Shown here in pieces: positions 31,738 to 41,098 of a stretch of 64,000 bases of DNA (the stretch's first letter is position 1; each line of letters begins with the position of its first letter). The notes beneath the pieces are model-generated. The model saw only the letters and a list, made by a program, of their open reading frames with translations, was not told the origin of the DNA and made no database searches. Location: NCBI RefSeq assembly GCF_036194065.1, contig NZ_CP108095.1:7378001-7442000 (forward strand), read 5' to 3'. This DNA comes from Streptomyces sp. NBC_00239 (GTDB lineage Bacteria; Actinomycetota; Actinomycetes; Streptomycetales; Streptomycetaceae). Both the position numbers and the translations under genes were made by a program.

Positions 31738-34517
31738 GACGGTCCTCCGATCAGGGTGAGGAACGCGTCCTCCAGGCGCCGGTGCGGACCGACACCGGTC
31801 ACCGGCAGGTCCATCCGTACGAGTTCGCCGATCAGCTCGGCCGGGGTCGCGCCGTCCAGGCGGACGAGCAGCCCGTCCTCGGAGCGGGTCACCGACCCCA
31901 CCCCCTCCAGCGCGGCCACCTTTCCGACGACGGTCTCGCCCGCCGGGTCCTCCAGGGTCACCAGCAGGGTGTCGCCGCCGCCGGTGATCTCGGCGACCGG
32001 GCCCGCCTGCACCAGCCGGCCGCGGTCCATGACCACCAGGTGCGTGCAGGACTGCTCGACCTCCGAGAGCAGGTGGCTGGAGACGATGACCGTCCGGCCC
32101 GCGGCCGCGTACCGGATCATCACCTCGCGCATCTCGCGGATCTGCGGCGGGTCCAGACCGTTCGTCGGCTCGTCGAGGATCAGCAGGTCCGGCAGCCCCA
32201 GCATCGCCTGCGCGAGGGCCAGGCGCTGCCGCATGCCCTGCGAGTACGTCCGTACGGCCCGCTCCAGGGCGTCGCCGAGCCCGGCGATCTCCAGGGCCTC
32301 CGCCAGGTGCGCGTCCTCGGCGGGCCGCCCGGTGGAGCGCCAGTACAGGTCCAGGTTGGCCCGCCCGGACAGGTGCGGGAGGAAGCCCGCGCCCTCGACG
32401 AACGCGCCCACCCGCGACAGCACCGGCGCGCCCGGCCGGATCGCGTGCCCGAACACCCGGATCTCGCCGTCGTCCGGCCGGATCAGCCCCATCAGCATCC
32501 GCAGCGTGGTCGTCTTGCCGGCGCCGTTGGGCCCGAGCAGGCCCAGCACCTGACCCTGCCCGACCTCGAACGACAGGTCACGGACCGCGTACCGGTCGGC
32601 GGCCTTCGCGTACCGCTTGGTCAGCCCCGTGATCCGCAGCGGCACCCCGGCGAGCTCCGGGTCCGGAGCGGGCACCGTGCCGCGCCGCCGGACACCGGCC
32701 AGGAGCAGCGCGGCGAGGGCGGCGGCGCCGAGCGGCAGCCCCCACGTCCACCACGGCAGCCCCGCGGAGCCCGTGGCGACCTCGGGGGCGACCGGCACGG
32801 ACAGGGGGCCGCGGACGGCCACCGTGTACGTGGCGGGCGCGGCGGGGGTGGCGTAGCCGAGGTCGGTGGCCGCGAGGACGAGCCGCAGCCGGTGCCCGGC
32901 CTGCACGGCGTGGTCCACGGGCGGCAGGGTCAGGGTGACGGTACGGCCGGCGGCGGCGCCCGTCACCCGGACCGGGGCGACGAGCTGGCCGGGCAGCACC
33001 TGCCGGCGCCCGTCCGGAGCCACGTCGTAGACCTTCCCGAACAGCACCGCCGAGCCGTCCGCGGCCGTCGAGCGCACGTGCACGGCGACGGTGGGGGAGC
33101 CGGTGATCCGCAGCCCGGAGCCGAGCGGCGCCGAGTCGAACCGGGCGTGCTGGCCGGGGAAGTCGAGTGCCAGACCGGTGCCGAAGGCGGCGAGCTGCCC
33201 GCCGATGCCGGGCAGCGAGGACAGGGCGGGCGGCGCGCCGCCCGCCGGGTTGGCGAAGCTCTGCTCGCGGCCGGTGACCGCGACGGTGTCCCGGCGGCTG
33301 CCTCCGAGCCCGGGGTAGCGGGCGCCGCTCGCGCCGCGCAGCCGCACCTCGCCGTCGGTGCTGTCGATGCCGCCGGTCCGCGAGACCCGGAAGGCGGGGC
33401 CGGTGTCCGCGCCCCGGTCGTCCTTGAGGTGGCGGTCGAACCAGGCCGCCACCCGGGCCTCGACGCGGTCCGCTTCGCGGAGCCCGCCGTCGTGGCCGCC
33501 GGCCGCCCAGTCGACCGCGACCGGCGCGCCGTTCGCGGTGATCGCCCGGGCCATCGCGTCGGCCTGGTCGAGTGGGAAGAGGGAGTCCGCCTGGCCCTGC
33601 ACGATCAGGGCCGGGACCCGGATCCGGGAGGCGACCGCGGACGGGCTGCGTGCTTCGAGCAGCGCGCGGGCGGCCGCGTCCGGCCGGCCGGCCACGGCCA
33701 CCCGCTCGTACATCGCGCACAGTTCCGGCTGGAACCGTCCGCAGCCCACCGGACCCACCGGGCCGGCCGGCCGGGTCGGCTCGCCGGGCCCCGGCCGCGC
33801 CGCGCCCCCAGCCTGCTCCTGTTCTCGCCCCCGCGCCTGTCCCTGCGGCTGCTGGTCCGGCTGTGCGGGCGCCGGGGCTTCCCGGGCCGGGCCGAACACC
33901 GGGGTCGCCGAGCCGGTGCCGAAGAACACGCCCGCCCACAGCTTCTTGAACACGCCCTGGGGGAACAGGGAATCGGCCAGGTTCCAGTAGGTGATCTGCG
34001 GGGCGATCGCGTCCACCCGCCGGTCGTGCCCGGCGGCGAGCAGCGCGACGGCGCCCCCGTACGAGGCACCCGCGACGCCCACGCGGGGGTCCCCGGCCGC
34101 GTCGAGCCGTACCTCGGGCCGCGCCGCCAGCCAGTCGACCAGTCGGGACACGTCCTTGACCTCGTGGTCCGGGTCGTTGAGCCCGATCCGGCCGCCGGAG
34201 CCGCCGAAGCCGCGCGCCGACCAGGTCAGGACGGCGTACCCGTCGCGCGCCAGCCGTTCGGCCTGCGCGCGCACGTCGTCCTTGCTGCCGCCGAAGCCGT
34301 GGCCGAGCAGGACCGCGGGCCGCCGGCCCGCCCCGCCCGCCGTGAAGTACGAGGTGTCGATCGCGGCGCCCGGCATCCGCAGCATCCGGTCCGTGCGGTG
34401 CACGTCCGGTGGCCCGCCGGACGCGGTGGCGCTCCAGGTGCCGGCGCCCGCCGCCAGCAGGAGGGCCGCCGCACCGGCGAAGAGGCGCCCGCGGCGCCCG
34501 GGCAGTCTGATCTGCAT
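31734..34517 (-). CDS. Secreted S15-type alpha/beta hydrolase fused to an ABC transporter ATPase
   Basis: 927-aa two-part protein. Residues ~11-33 form a signal or anchor helix. Residues 40-580 form an extracellular alpha/beta hydrolase of the X-Pro dipeptidyl-peptidase (S15) group with nucleophile Ser152 (GASYGG), Asp311 (QGQADSLFP), His342 (GGHDGG) and a C-terminal jelly-roll. A second helix spans 589-609. The remaining 300 residues are a cytosolic ABC ATPase with Walker A GPNGAGKTT (662-670), signature YSQGMRQ (758-764) and Walker B LLILDEP (778-784). A Gln/Pro-rich insert lies at 213-255. With the coupled permease it could cleave and move a peptide or related molecule. The frame is continuous. 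Confidence 0.82.
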   Translation of the reverse strand: MQIRLPGRRGRLFAGAAALLLAAGAGTWSATASGGPPDVHRTDRMLRMPGAAIDTSYFTAGGAGRRPAVLLGHGFGGSKDDVRAQAERLARDGYAVLTWSARGFGGSGGRIGLNDPDHEVKDVSRLVDWLAARPEVRLDAAGDPRVGVAGASYGGAVALLAAGHDRRVDAIAPQITYWNLADSLFPQGVFKKLWAGVFFGTGSATPVFGPAREAPAPAQPDQQPQGQARGREQEQAGGAARPGPGEPTRPAGPVGPVGCGRFQPELCAMYERVAVAGRPDAAARALLEARSPSAVASRIRVPALIVQGQADSLFPLDQADAMARAITANGAPVAVDWAAGGHDGGLREADRVEARVAAWFDRHLKDDRGADTGPAFRVSRTGGIDSTDGEVRLRGASGARYPGLGGSRRDTVAVTGREQSFANPAGGAPPALSSLPGIGGQLAAFGTGLALDFPGQHARFDSAPLGSGLRITGSPTVAVHVRSTAADGSAVLFGKVYDVAPDGRRQVLPGQLVAPVRVTGAAAGRTVTLTLPPVDHAVQAGHRLRLVLAATDLGYATPAAPATYTVAVRGPLSVPVAPEVATGSAGLPWWTWGLPLGAAALAALLLAGVRRRGTVPAPDPELAGVPLRITGLTKRYAKAADRYAVRDLSFEVGQGQVLGLLGPNGAGKTTTLRMLMGLIRPDDGEIRVFGHAIRPGAPVLSRVGAFVEGAGFLPHLSGRANLDLYWRSTGRPAEDAHLAEALEIAGLGDALERAVRTYSQGMRQRLALAQAMLGLPDLLILDEPTNGLDPPQIREMREVMIRYAAAGRTVIVSSHLLSEVEQSCTHLVVMDRGRLVQAGPVAEITGGGDTLLVTLEDPAGETVVGKVAALEGVGSVTRSEDGLLVRLDGATPAELIGELVRMDLPVTGVGPHRRLEDAFLTLIGGPS

Positions 34518-34763
34518 GCTCGAACACTAAACGGCCCCCGCCGTGGGGGTGGTGGCCTCCAGAGGTAGTTGCCTCCCCTCCCTGCGGCGTACGGCCGGCG
34601 GCCGCCGTACCGCGTCCGCGGTACCCCGGCAGAGGGACACCCCGCGCGAGCGGAGGAGAGAAGTCCATGACCGCCCGCCGGTTTGTCCATGGGCTGCCGT
34701 TCCCGCCGCGCGCCAAGCTGACCCGTCGACGACCGGCCGCGCCAACGGCCGGCGAACGGCCAA

Positions 34764-34816
34764 AGAACCGACGAAGAACCGACGAAGAACCGAGTCGAAC
34801 CGAGACGAACCGAGGG
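34764..34816. repeat. 10-11-bp tandem repeat before the GH101 gene
   Basis: Three 11-bp units (AGAACCGACGA type) are followed by two 10-bp units (GAACCGAGAC, GAACCGAGGG) ending at the ribosome binding site. The rest of the 309-bp divergent gap 34518-34826 shows no gene; both flanking promoters should lie there. The repeat may form part of an untranslated leader. Confidence 0.6.
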
Positions 34817-34826
34817 AGAACCCCCC

Positions 34827-37800
34827 ATGCGCATCCCCCAGTGGGTCGCGGCGGCAGCGGCGGCCGGCCTGACGGCTCCGCTGCTCGCCGCCGTGCCCGC
34901 CGCCGCGTCCCCGGCGGCGGCCCCCGTCACCATCACCTCGCCCGAGCTGTCCGTCCGCGTGGACCCCGGCTTCCCCCGGGTGATCGGCTACACCCGGCGC
35001 GCCACCGGCGACGTACTCGAAGGCAACGAGGACACGCTCGGCACGATCGTCGTGAACGGCACCGCCTACACCCCTTCGGTCAGCTCCGCCGCCGCCGCCG
35101 ACCGGGTCGACTACACGCTGGCCTTCTCCGGGGTCACCGTCCGGGCCCGGCTCGCGGTCACCGGATCCGTCCTCGAATTCCGGGTGACCGCCATCGAGGA
35201 CACCGCGGCCCTGCGGGTGCGCACCCTGTCCGTCCCCGACCACAACCTGGTCAGCGTGCGCAGCACCCAGAGCGGCGCGGCCCTCGCCACCGCGAAGATG
35301 CACACGGCGACCACCGGCACCGGGGACACCTTCACGTCCGTCACCGGATCCACGCCCGTCGACGCCACCGCCGGCACGGTCATGTACGGGCTGCTCAACA
35401 CCGGACGGCTGGCCGCCGCCGTCGACTCCAACTCGTACTACGACAAGCCCTCCGGCGGCACCGTCCGCGAGAACGGCCGGATCGCCAAGCAGGTCGTGGA
35501 CAAGGGGACCTACCGCCGCGCCGGCCTGTGGAGCGGCGGCTGGGTCTACCGGGCGGAGGGCGCCGCCGACACCGACACCGAGCCGCTGCCGTACGCCCGG
35601 GTCGCGATCACCGGCGACCGCAACGGCGACGCCGTCGTGGACTGGCAGGACGCCGCCGTCGCCCACCGCGACATCTGGTCCGCGCCCACCGGCTGGCAGC
35701 AGACCGCCGACCGGGTGGTGCAGCGCATCCCCTTCAACTTCGCCTCGCAGGCCACCCATCCCTTCGCCCAGACCCTCGACGAGACCAAGCGGGTCGGCCT
35801 GGCCACCGACGGGCTCGGCCAGTTCGTCCTCCTCAAGGGCTACGCGTCCGAGGGCCACGACTCGGCGCACATGGACTACAAGAACATCGGCGCCAAGCTG
35901 GGCGGCGCCGCGGGCCTGCGCACCCTGACCTCCGCCGGGCACGCCTACAACGCCGACTTCGGCGTGCACGTCAACGCCACCGAGGAGTACCCGGTGTCGG
36001 CCACCTTCGACCCGTCGAAGCAGACCGGCGGGCTCGGCTGGGACTGGCTGGACCAGTCGTACTACGTGGACACCCGCAAGGACGGCCAGTCCGGCGACCG
36101 GCTGCGGCGCCTGCAGGACCTCAAGACGGCCGCCCCCGACCTCGACTTCCTCTACGTGGACGTCTGGTACGGGGACGGCTACGTCTCGCGGAAGCTGGCC
36201 CGCGAGATCACCGGCACGGGCCTCCAGGTCGCCACCGAATTCCCGGACTCCCTCACCGACCAGTCGCTGTGGCACCACTGGTCGGCCGACGTCGACTACG
36301 GCGGCAGCGACTACAAGGGCATCAACTCCACCATCGCCCGGTTCATCGGCAACCACACCAAGGACGACTGGATAGCCCGCCACCCGCTGCTCGGCGGCGC
36401 CGAGGTCACCGCGTACGAGGGCTGGCAGGGCAAGAAGGACTTCACGGCCTTCCTCAAGACCACCTTCGCCACCAACCTGCCGACCAAGTTCCTCCAGGAA
36501 TCGCCGATCGTGAAGTGGACCGCCGACACGGTCACCCTCGCGAACGGCACCACCGTCACCAAGTCCGGCAACTCCCGCCGGATCACCAGCGGCGGCCGTA
36601 CCGTGCTCGACGGCGGCGCGTTCCTGCTGCCCCGGGCCGGCAAGCTCTACCACTGGAACACCGCGGGCGGGGCCACCACCTGGACGCTGCCGGCCGGCTG
36701 GACCGCCCCCAAGCTGTACCGGCTGACCGACACCGGCCGCCGGTTCGTCTCCGACCTCACCGTCACCGGCGGCCGGGTCACCGTCAACGCCACAGCCGAG
36801 ACCGCGTACGTGCTCTACGACGGCGCCGCGCCCGCCACCCCCGACCCGGCCTGGGGCGAGGGCACCCCGCTGCGCGACCCCGGCTTCTACGCCGGCAACC
36901 TCGACGCCTGGACGGTCACCGGCAGCGGCGCCGCCGTCGCCCGCAACGCACAGGGCCAGAGCGAACTCACCTTCGCCGCGGGCTCCGCACCGAAGGCCGC
37001 CCAGACCATGACCGGTCTGGCCCCCGGCACCTACGCGGCCTCCGTGTGGGTCACCACCCCGGCCGGCCGCAAGGCCACCCTCGCCGTCACCCCGGCCGGC
37101 GGCGCCCCGGTGTCCGTGCACGCCGACTCCTCGACGCTGACGAACAGTCTCGGCGGCAGCGAGAAGAACGGCACCAGGATGCAGCGGATGAAGGTCCTCT
37201 TCGACGTCCCCGCCGGCTCCTCGACCGCCACCCTGGAACTGTCCGCCGCGACCGGTGCCGGCACCGTGTACCTCGACGACGTACGGGTGGCGCGCTCGGC
37301 CCGCACCCCGGCCGGCGGCCACTGGTACGCCGAGGACTTCGAGAACCTCGACGCCGGGTGGGGCCCCTTCGCGTTCGGCGGCGCCGGCGGCTCGGCCACC
37401 GACCCGCGCACCCACGTCGCGCAACGCAACGCCCCGTACACGCAGGCGGGTTGGAACGGCAAGCTCGTCGACGACGTCATCGGCGGCAACAACTCGCTGA
37501 AGTCCCACGAGGAGCGCCAGGGCCTCGTCTACCGCACCCTGCCGCAGACCCTGAGGTTCACTCAGGGGCGCACCTACCGGGTGCAGTTCACGTACGAGGC
37601 GGCCTTCGGCGACGACTACCGCTTCGTGGTGGGCTCCGGCAGCGCGGAGAGCGTCACCGACCTGGGCCAGGCCCGCACGCCCACGGTCTTCACCAAGACG
37701 TTCACGGCCGGCGCGGACGCCTGGATCGGGATCCGCAAGGCGACCGCCGAGGGCTCGCACAACGAGGCCGACCTGATCCTCGACGACCTGGCCGTGGACG

Positions 37801-38264
37801 ACCTCGGCGACGGCGGCACCGGCGAGAGCCTGGTCCCGCAGGCGCAGATGAGCGTCGCGTCGGTCGACAGCCAGGAGACCGCGGCCGAGGACGGCCGGGC
37901 CGTGAACGTGCTCGACGGGGACAGCGCCACCATCTGGCACACCCAGTGGTCCGCGGCCACCGCGCCGATGCCGCACCAGATCACCCTCGACCTCGGCGCC
38001 TCGTACAACGTCTCTAAGCTGCTCTACCTGCCCCGGCAGAGCCAGAGCAACGGCCGGATCGCCGGCTACGAGGTGTCCACCTCGACCGACGGGGTCACCT
38101 GGTCGACGCCCGCGGCCACCGGCACCTTCGCCGGCACGACCGCCCAGCAGGAGGCCGCGTTCACCCCGCGGCAGGCCCGCTACCTGCGGCTGCGCGCCAC
38201 GAGCGAGGTCGGCGGCAACCCGTGGACGTCGGTGGCCGAACTCAACGTGGCCCACCGGCCCTGA
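34827..38264 (+). CDS. GH101 endo-alpha-N-acetylgalactosaminidase with CBM
   Basis: 1145-aa secreted glycosidase. A signal peptide (MRIPQWVAAAAAAGLTAPLLAAVPAAAS) is followed by a galactose-mutarotase-like beta domain and the GH101 barrel. Candidate catalytic residues are Asp445 in LYVDVWYGDGY and Glu471 in VATEFPDSLTD. Beta-sandwich domains follow (GFYAGNLDAWTVTGSG..., EDFENLDAGWGPF...). The C-terminal ~140 residues are an F5/8-type (CBM32) module. The family releases Gal-beta-1,3-GalNAc from O-glycosylated proteins such as mucins. ATG 34827 follows GGGAGAA. It is the natural first step before the GH35 enzyme encoded 4 kb upstream. Confidence 0.88.
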   Translation: MRIPQWVAAAAAAGLTAPLLAAVPAAASPAAAPVTITSPELSVRVDPGFPRVIGYTRRATGDVLEGNEDTLGTIVVNGTAYTPSVSSAAAADRVDYTLAFSGVTVRARLAVTGSVLEFRVTAIEDTAALRVRTLSVPDHNLVSVRSTQSGAALATAKMHTATTGTGDTFTSVTGSTPVDATAGTVMYGLLNTGRLAAAVDSNSYYDKPSGGTVRENGRIAKQVVDKGTYRRAGLWSGGWVYRAEGAADTDTEPLPYARVAITGDRNGDAVVDWQDAAVAHRDIWSAPTGWQQTADRVVQRIPFNFASQATHPFAQTLDETKRVGLATDGLGQFVLLKGYASEGHDSAHMDYKNIGAKLGGAAGLRTLTSAGHAYNADFGVHVNATEEYPVSATFDPSKQTGGLGWDWLDQSYYVDTRKDGQSGDRLRRLQDLKTAAPDLDFLYVDVWYGDGYVSRKLAREITGTGLQVATEFPDSLTDQSLWHHWSADVDYGGSDYKGINSTIARFIGNHTKDDWIARHPLLGGAEVTAYEGWQGKKDFTAFLKTTFATNLPTKFLQESPIVKWTADTVTLANGTTVTKSGNSRRITSGGRTVLDGGAFLLPRAGKLYHWNTAGGATTWTLPAGWTAPKLYRLTDTGRRFVSDLTVTGGRVTVNATAETAYVLYDGAAPATPDPAWGEGTPLRDPGFYAGNLDAWTVTGSGAAVARNAQGQSELTFAAGSAPKAAQTMTGLAPGTYAASVWVTTPAGRKATLAVTPAGGAPVSVHADSSTLTNSLGGSEKNGTRMQRMKVLFDVPAGSSTATLELSAATGAGTVYLDDVRVARSARTPAGGHWYAEDFENLDAGWGPFAFGGAGGSATDPRTHVAQRNAPYTQAGWNGKLVDDVIGGNNSLKSHEERQGLVYRTLPQTLRFTQGRTYRVQFTYEAAFGDDYRFVVGSGSAESVTDLGQARTPTVFTKTFTAGADAWIGIRKATAEGSHNEADLILDDLAVDDLGDGGTGESLVPQAQMSVASVDSQETAAEDGRAVNVLDGDSATIWHTQWSAATAPMPHQITLDLGASYNVSKLLYLPRQSQSNGRIAGYEVSTSTDGVTWSTPAATGTFAGTTAQQEAAFTPRQARYLRLRATSEVGGNPWTSVAELNVAHRP

Positions 38265-38267
38265 CCC

Positions 38268-38301
38268 GAGGGGGCCGGCCCGCTCCCGGCCGGCCCCCCT
38301 C
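38268..38301 (+). terminator. Strong stem-loop after the GH101 gene
   Basis: GGGGGCCGG and CCGGCCCCC (38270-38278, 38290-38298) form a 9-bp G+C stem, extendable by flanking GAG/CTC, starting 4 nt after the stop codon. Typical Streptomyces terminator without a U-tract. Confidence 0.65.
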
Positions 38302-38464
38302 TGCCCGGCCGTCCGGCCCGGTCCGTCCGGTCGGCAGGCGCGGGACCCCGTCAGGCAACCCATGCGAAAGTAATTCCATCTGACTGCGTGGACGTGCTCC
38401 TGTGCGCGGCGCCGCTGTCGCGCGCCGGGTGCGGTGGGCGGGGGGAAATCGGGAGGAAGCGCGC

Positions 38465-39730
38465 ATGGTGCAGGACAGCAGGGGGGACGGGCCGCAGCAG
38501 GCGGCGTCCGGCCGGGGAGCCAAGAGGCTGCGGGTGGCCGCGGTGGCGGGACTCGTCGCCGTGGCCGCCGCGGTGTGGCTGGTGCCCGACTGGTCGGAGA
38601 GCGGCACGGGAGCCGCGGACGGCAGGCAGCAGATGCGCGCGGGCGGCGGCGCGGCCGCGAAGGAGCCGGCCGCACCCGCCGTGGACCGGCGGCCGTTCAC
38701 CCTGGTCGCGACCGGCGACATCATCCCGTACCCGTCGATCATCGCGCGGGCCGCCGACGACGCCGGCGGGGGCGGCGAGAGCCACGACTTCCGCCGGATC
38801 CTCGCGGGCGTCAAGCCGCTCGTCGCCGCCGCCGACCTGGCCCTGTGCCACCACGAGATACCGTACGGGCGGCCGGGCGGCCCGTACACCGGCTACCCGA
38901 CCTTCCAGGCGCCGCACCAGCTGGCCCGCTCCCTCAAGGACACCGGCTACGAAGGCTGTTCCACCGCCTCCAACCACACCCTCGACGCCGGCTGGGAAGG
39001 CCTGACCCGCACCCTCGACGGGCTGGACGCGGCGGGCCTGCGGCACGTGGGATCCGCCCGCACCCCCGAGGAGGCCCGCACCCCGGCCTGGTACACGGCG
39101 GGCGGCGCCAAGGTCGCCCAACTCTCTTACACGTACGGCACGAACGGCATCCCGCTGCCCGAGGGCAAGCCGTGGGCCGTGAACCTGATCGACCCGAAGA
39201 AGATCACCGCGGACGCCCGCGCGGCCCGCCGGGCGGGCGCCGAGGTGGTGCTGGTCAGCGTCCACTGGGGCACCGAGTGGCAGACCGCGCCCGACGAGCA
39301 GCAGCGCGAACTCGCGCAGGCGCTCACCGCCTCCCGCACCGGCGGCCTCCCCGACATCGACCTGGTCATCGGCACCCACAACCACGTGCCGCAGCCCTAC
39401 GAGAAGGTCAACGGGGTGTGGGTGGTCTACGGGATGGGCGACCAGGTGGCCAGCTTCGTGCCCGCGGACAAGAAGCGCGGCAACATGTCCTCGGTGCCGC
39501 GCTTCACCTTCGCCCCACTGGCCGGGCACCCCGGCCGCTGGCAGGTGGCCAAGGCCGAATACTTCGTCCAGTACTCGGACATGGGGCCGCCGTTCCGCGT
39601 GGTGTGCGTCTCCTGCGCCCCGGCGCCGGCGAGGCGCGGCGAGGAATACGCGGCCGTGGAGCGGCAGGTGACCGAGGCGGTGCTCTCCCGCGGCGCGGCC
39701 GCCCAGGGCCTGACCCGCGCCACGCGCTGA
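38465..39730 (+). CDS. CapA family metallophosphatase-like protein
   Basis: 421-aa protein with one N-terminal membrane helix (RLRVAAVAGLVAVAAAVWLVPDW) and an extracytoplasmic PGA_cap domain: VATGDIIPYPS, ADLALCHHEIP, CSTASNHTLDAGWEGL, SVHWGTEW and VIGTHNHVPQPYE hold the metal-site histidines and aspartates. CapA proteins are linked to poly-gamma-glutamate synthesis, but single CapA-like proteins are common in Streptomyces outside capsule operons and may have phosphatase activity. ATG 38465 follows GGGAGGAA. No capB or capC is adjacent. Confidence 0.8.
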   Translation: MVQDSRGDGPQQAASGRGAKRLRVAAVAGLVAVAAAVWLVPDWSESGTGAADGRQQMRAGGGAAAKEPAAPAVDRRPFTLVATGDIIPYPSIIARAADDAGGGGESHDFRRILAGVKPLVAAADLALCHHEIPYGRPGGPYTGYPTFQAPHQLARSLKDTGYEGCSTASNHTLDAGWEGLTRTLDGLDAAGLRHVGSARTPEEARTPAWYTAGGAKVAQLSYTYGTNGIPLPEGKPWAVNLIDPKKITADARAARRAGAEVVLVSVHWGTEWQTAPDEQQRELAQALTASRTGGLPDIDLVIGTHNHVPQPYEKVNGVWVVYGMGDQVASFVPADKKRGNMSSVPRFTFAPLAGHPGRWQVAKAEYFVQYSDMGPPFRVVCVSCAPAPARRGEEYAAVERQVTEAVLSRGAAAQGLTRATR

Positions 39731-39829
39731 CTCCCGCCACGCACTGACCCGGCGCCAGCCGCCGACCGCGCGCCACGCGCCGACCCGGGCGCGGGCCGGG
39801 TGTCGGACCCGCCGCCTACGCTGGCCGCC

Positions 39830-40321
39830 ATGAGTGATGACAGCAGGCGGCCGCTGGCCGTGTTCGATCTCGACGGGACCCTCGCGGACACCGCGCACCG
39901 GCAGCACTTCCTGGAGGGCCGGCCGCGGGACTGGGACGGGTTCTTCGGCGCCGCGCCGGCCGATCCGCCGCTGGCCCGCGGCGTCGAGCTGGCCGTGGCG
40001 AGCGCCGCGGACTGCGAGGTCGTGTACCTGACGGGGCGGCCCGAGCGCTGCCGCCGGGACACCCTGGACTGGCTGGCGGCGCAGGGCCTGCCGGAGGGCC
40101 GGGTGTGGATGCGCGGCAACCAGGACCGTCGGCCGGCCCGGCTCACGAAGCTGGAGGTGCTCCGGCGGATCGCGCGCGGGCGCGAGGTACGGATGCTGGT
40201 GGACGACGACGAACTGGTCTGCGAGGCCGCCCGCGCGGCCGGGTTCCGGGTGGTGCGCGCCGACTGGGCGGCCGCCTCGGCCGCACTGAAGGACGCCCAG
40301 GAACGCCAGGGCCGGACCTGA
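39830..40321 (+). CDS. HAD phosphatase resembling the polynucleotide 3'-phosphatase domain
   Basis: 163-aa single-domain HAD phosphatase. VFDLDGTLADTAHRQHFL is motif I, VVYLTGRPERCRRDTLDWLAAQGLP motif II, and MLVDDDELVCEAARAAGF motif IV. The LTGRPE...LDWLAAQGLP...VWMRG spacing resembles the phosphatase half of T4 Pnkp-like proteins, such as the one at 60504-61421. No kinase domain is attached. ATG 39830 is the first start before motif I. The last codons lie within a 37-bp tandem repeat. Substrate uncertain; a nucleotide or RNA end is one option. Confidence 0.75.
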   Translation: MSDDSRRPLAVFDLDGTLADTAHRQHFLEGRPRDWDGFFGAAPADPPLARGVELAVASAADCEVVYLTGRPERCRRDTLDWLAAQGLPEGRVWMRGNQDRRPARLTKLEVLRRIARGREVRMLVDDDELVCEAARAAGFRVVRADWAAASAALKDAQERQGRT

Positions 40322-40419
40322 GGCGCGTACCTCGGGCACACGCCGGGGCCGGACCTGAGGCGCGCACCTCGGGCACACGCCGGGGCCGGACCTGACGCGG
40401 GCACCTCAGGCATCGAGCC
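40309..40419. repeat. 37-bp tandem repeat at the 3' end of the HAD gene
   Basis: A 37-bp unit beginning GGGCCGGACCTGAGGCGC starts at 40309, inside the last codons of the HAD gene. It repeats at 40346 with one change and at 40383 in diverged form. A shorter repeat, ACGTCGGGCCGCAC, follows to ~40460. Confidence 0.75.
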
Positions 40420-40550
40420 GCACCCGGGACGTCGGGCCGCACGCGGGACGTCGGGCCGCGACCGAGCCGCGGCCGTGGGCCTGAGTTACCGGGGGCGCGA
40501 CCCGAGGCCGGCCGCTCCGTGGCTGCGGCCGGTCCCCGTCGCGGCGGCGG

Positions 40551-40766
40551 TCAGCCCTCGTCGTCGAGGCGGAAGCCCACCTTCAGGCCGACCTGGAAGT
40601 GCGCGATCTGCCCGTTCTCGATGTGGCCGCGCACCTGCGTGACCTCGAACCAGTCCAGGTTGCGCAGCGTCTGCGCGGCCCGCTCGATCCCGTTGCGGAT
40701 CGCCTGGTCGGTGCTCTCGTGGGACGTGCCGACGATCTCGGTCACGCGGTACGTGTGGTCGGACAT
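40551..40766 (-). CDS. Dodecin family flavin-storage protein
   Basis: 71-aa protein matching dodecin closely (HTYRVTEIVGTSHESTDQAIRNGIERAAQTLRNLDWFEVTQVRGHIENGQIAHFQVGLKVGFRLDD), with the flavin-stacking Trp in DWFEV. Dodecins form 12-mer spheres that bind FMN/FAD and can protect against oxidative stress. ATG 40766 has GGGGAG upstream. Single gene, divergent from the solute-binding protein gene. Confidence 0.9.
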   Translation of the reverse strand: MSDHTYRVTEIVGTSHESTDQAIRNGIERAAQTLRNLDWFEVTQVRGHIENGQIAHFQVGLKVGFRLDDEG

Positions 40767-41034
40767 GTGAACTCCCCGGTCGGTGGGCTGCCGTCTGCCC
40801 TTCCACGGTGCCCCACCGGGCCCGGCTCCGCGCGGCGTCCCGCGCGTGGCGGCGCCGGTGTCCGCCGGACGGGCGAGTGCTCGCTCCCGCACACCCGGCC
40901 GCCGCGCGCCTTCCTGTCGCGCGACAGAAATCACCTTCGGCCATGGAGCGTCCGGCGGGCGGAACGTTCCCCCTTGCTCCCTTTTATGTGGGTGCCACGT
41001 GGGGTTTCTGTGAAGGAAAGTGCCGCGAACCCCC

Positions 41035-41061
41035 TTGACCGAGGCATTGGTCCATGCCAAT
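41035..41061 (+). promoter_or_regulatory. DasR-like (dre) site over a promoter
   Basis: TTGACC at 41035-41040 is a plausible -35 element. ATTGGTCCATGCCAAT (41046-41061), with perfect ATTGG/CCAAT arms, lies between it and the -10 region. It matches the dre core TGGTCTAGACCA at 9 of 12 positions, and the flanks also fit. DasR represses N-acetylglucosamine and chitobiose uptake genes in Streptomyces; it lies 38 bp before a sugar-binding lipoprotein gene. Confidence 0.5.
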
Positions 41062-41098
41062 TTCAAGCCATCTGCGATCAACCCCGAAGGTGACATTC

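Noticed and set aside
34527..38675. A 1382-aa open frame on the minus strand across the GH101 gene
   Set aside because: It is antisense to a well-supported secreted glycosidase; its translation is Gly/Arg/Val-rich without domains, a usual artefact of very high G+C DNA.
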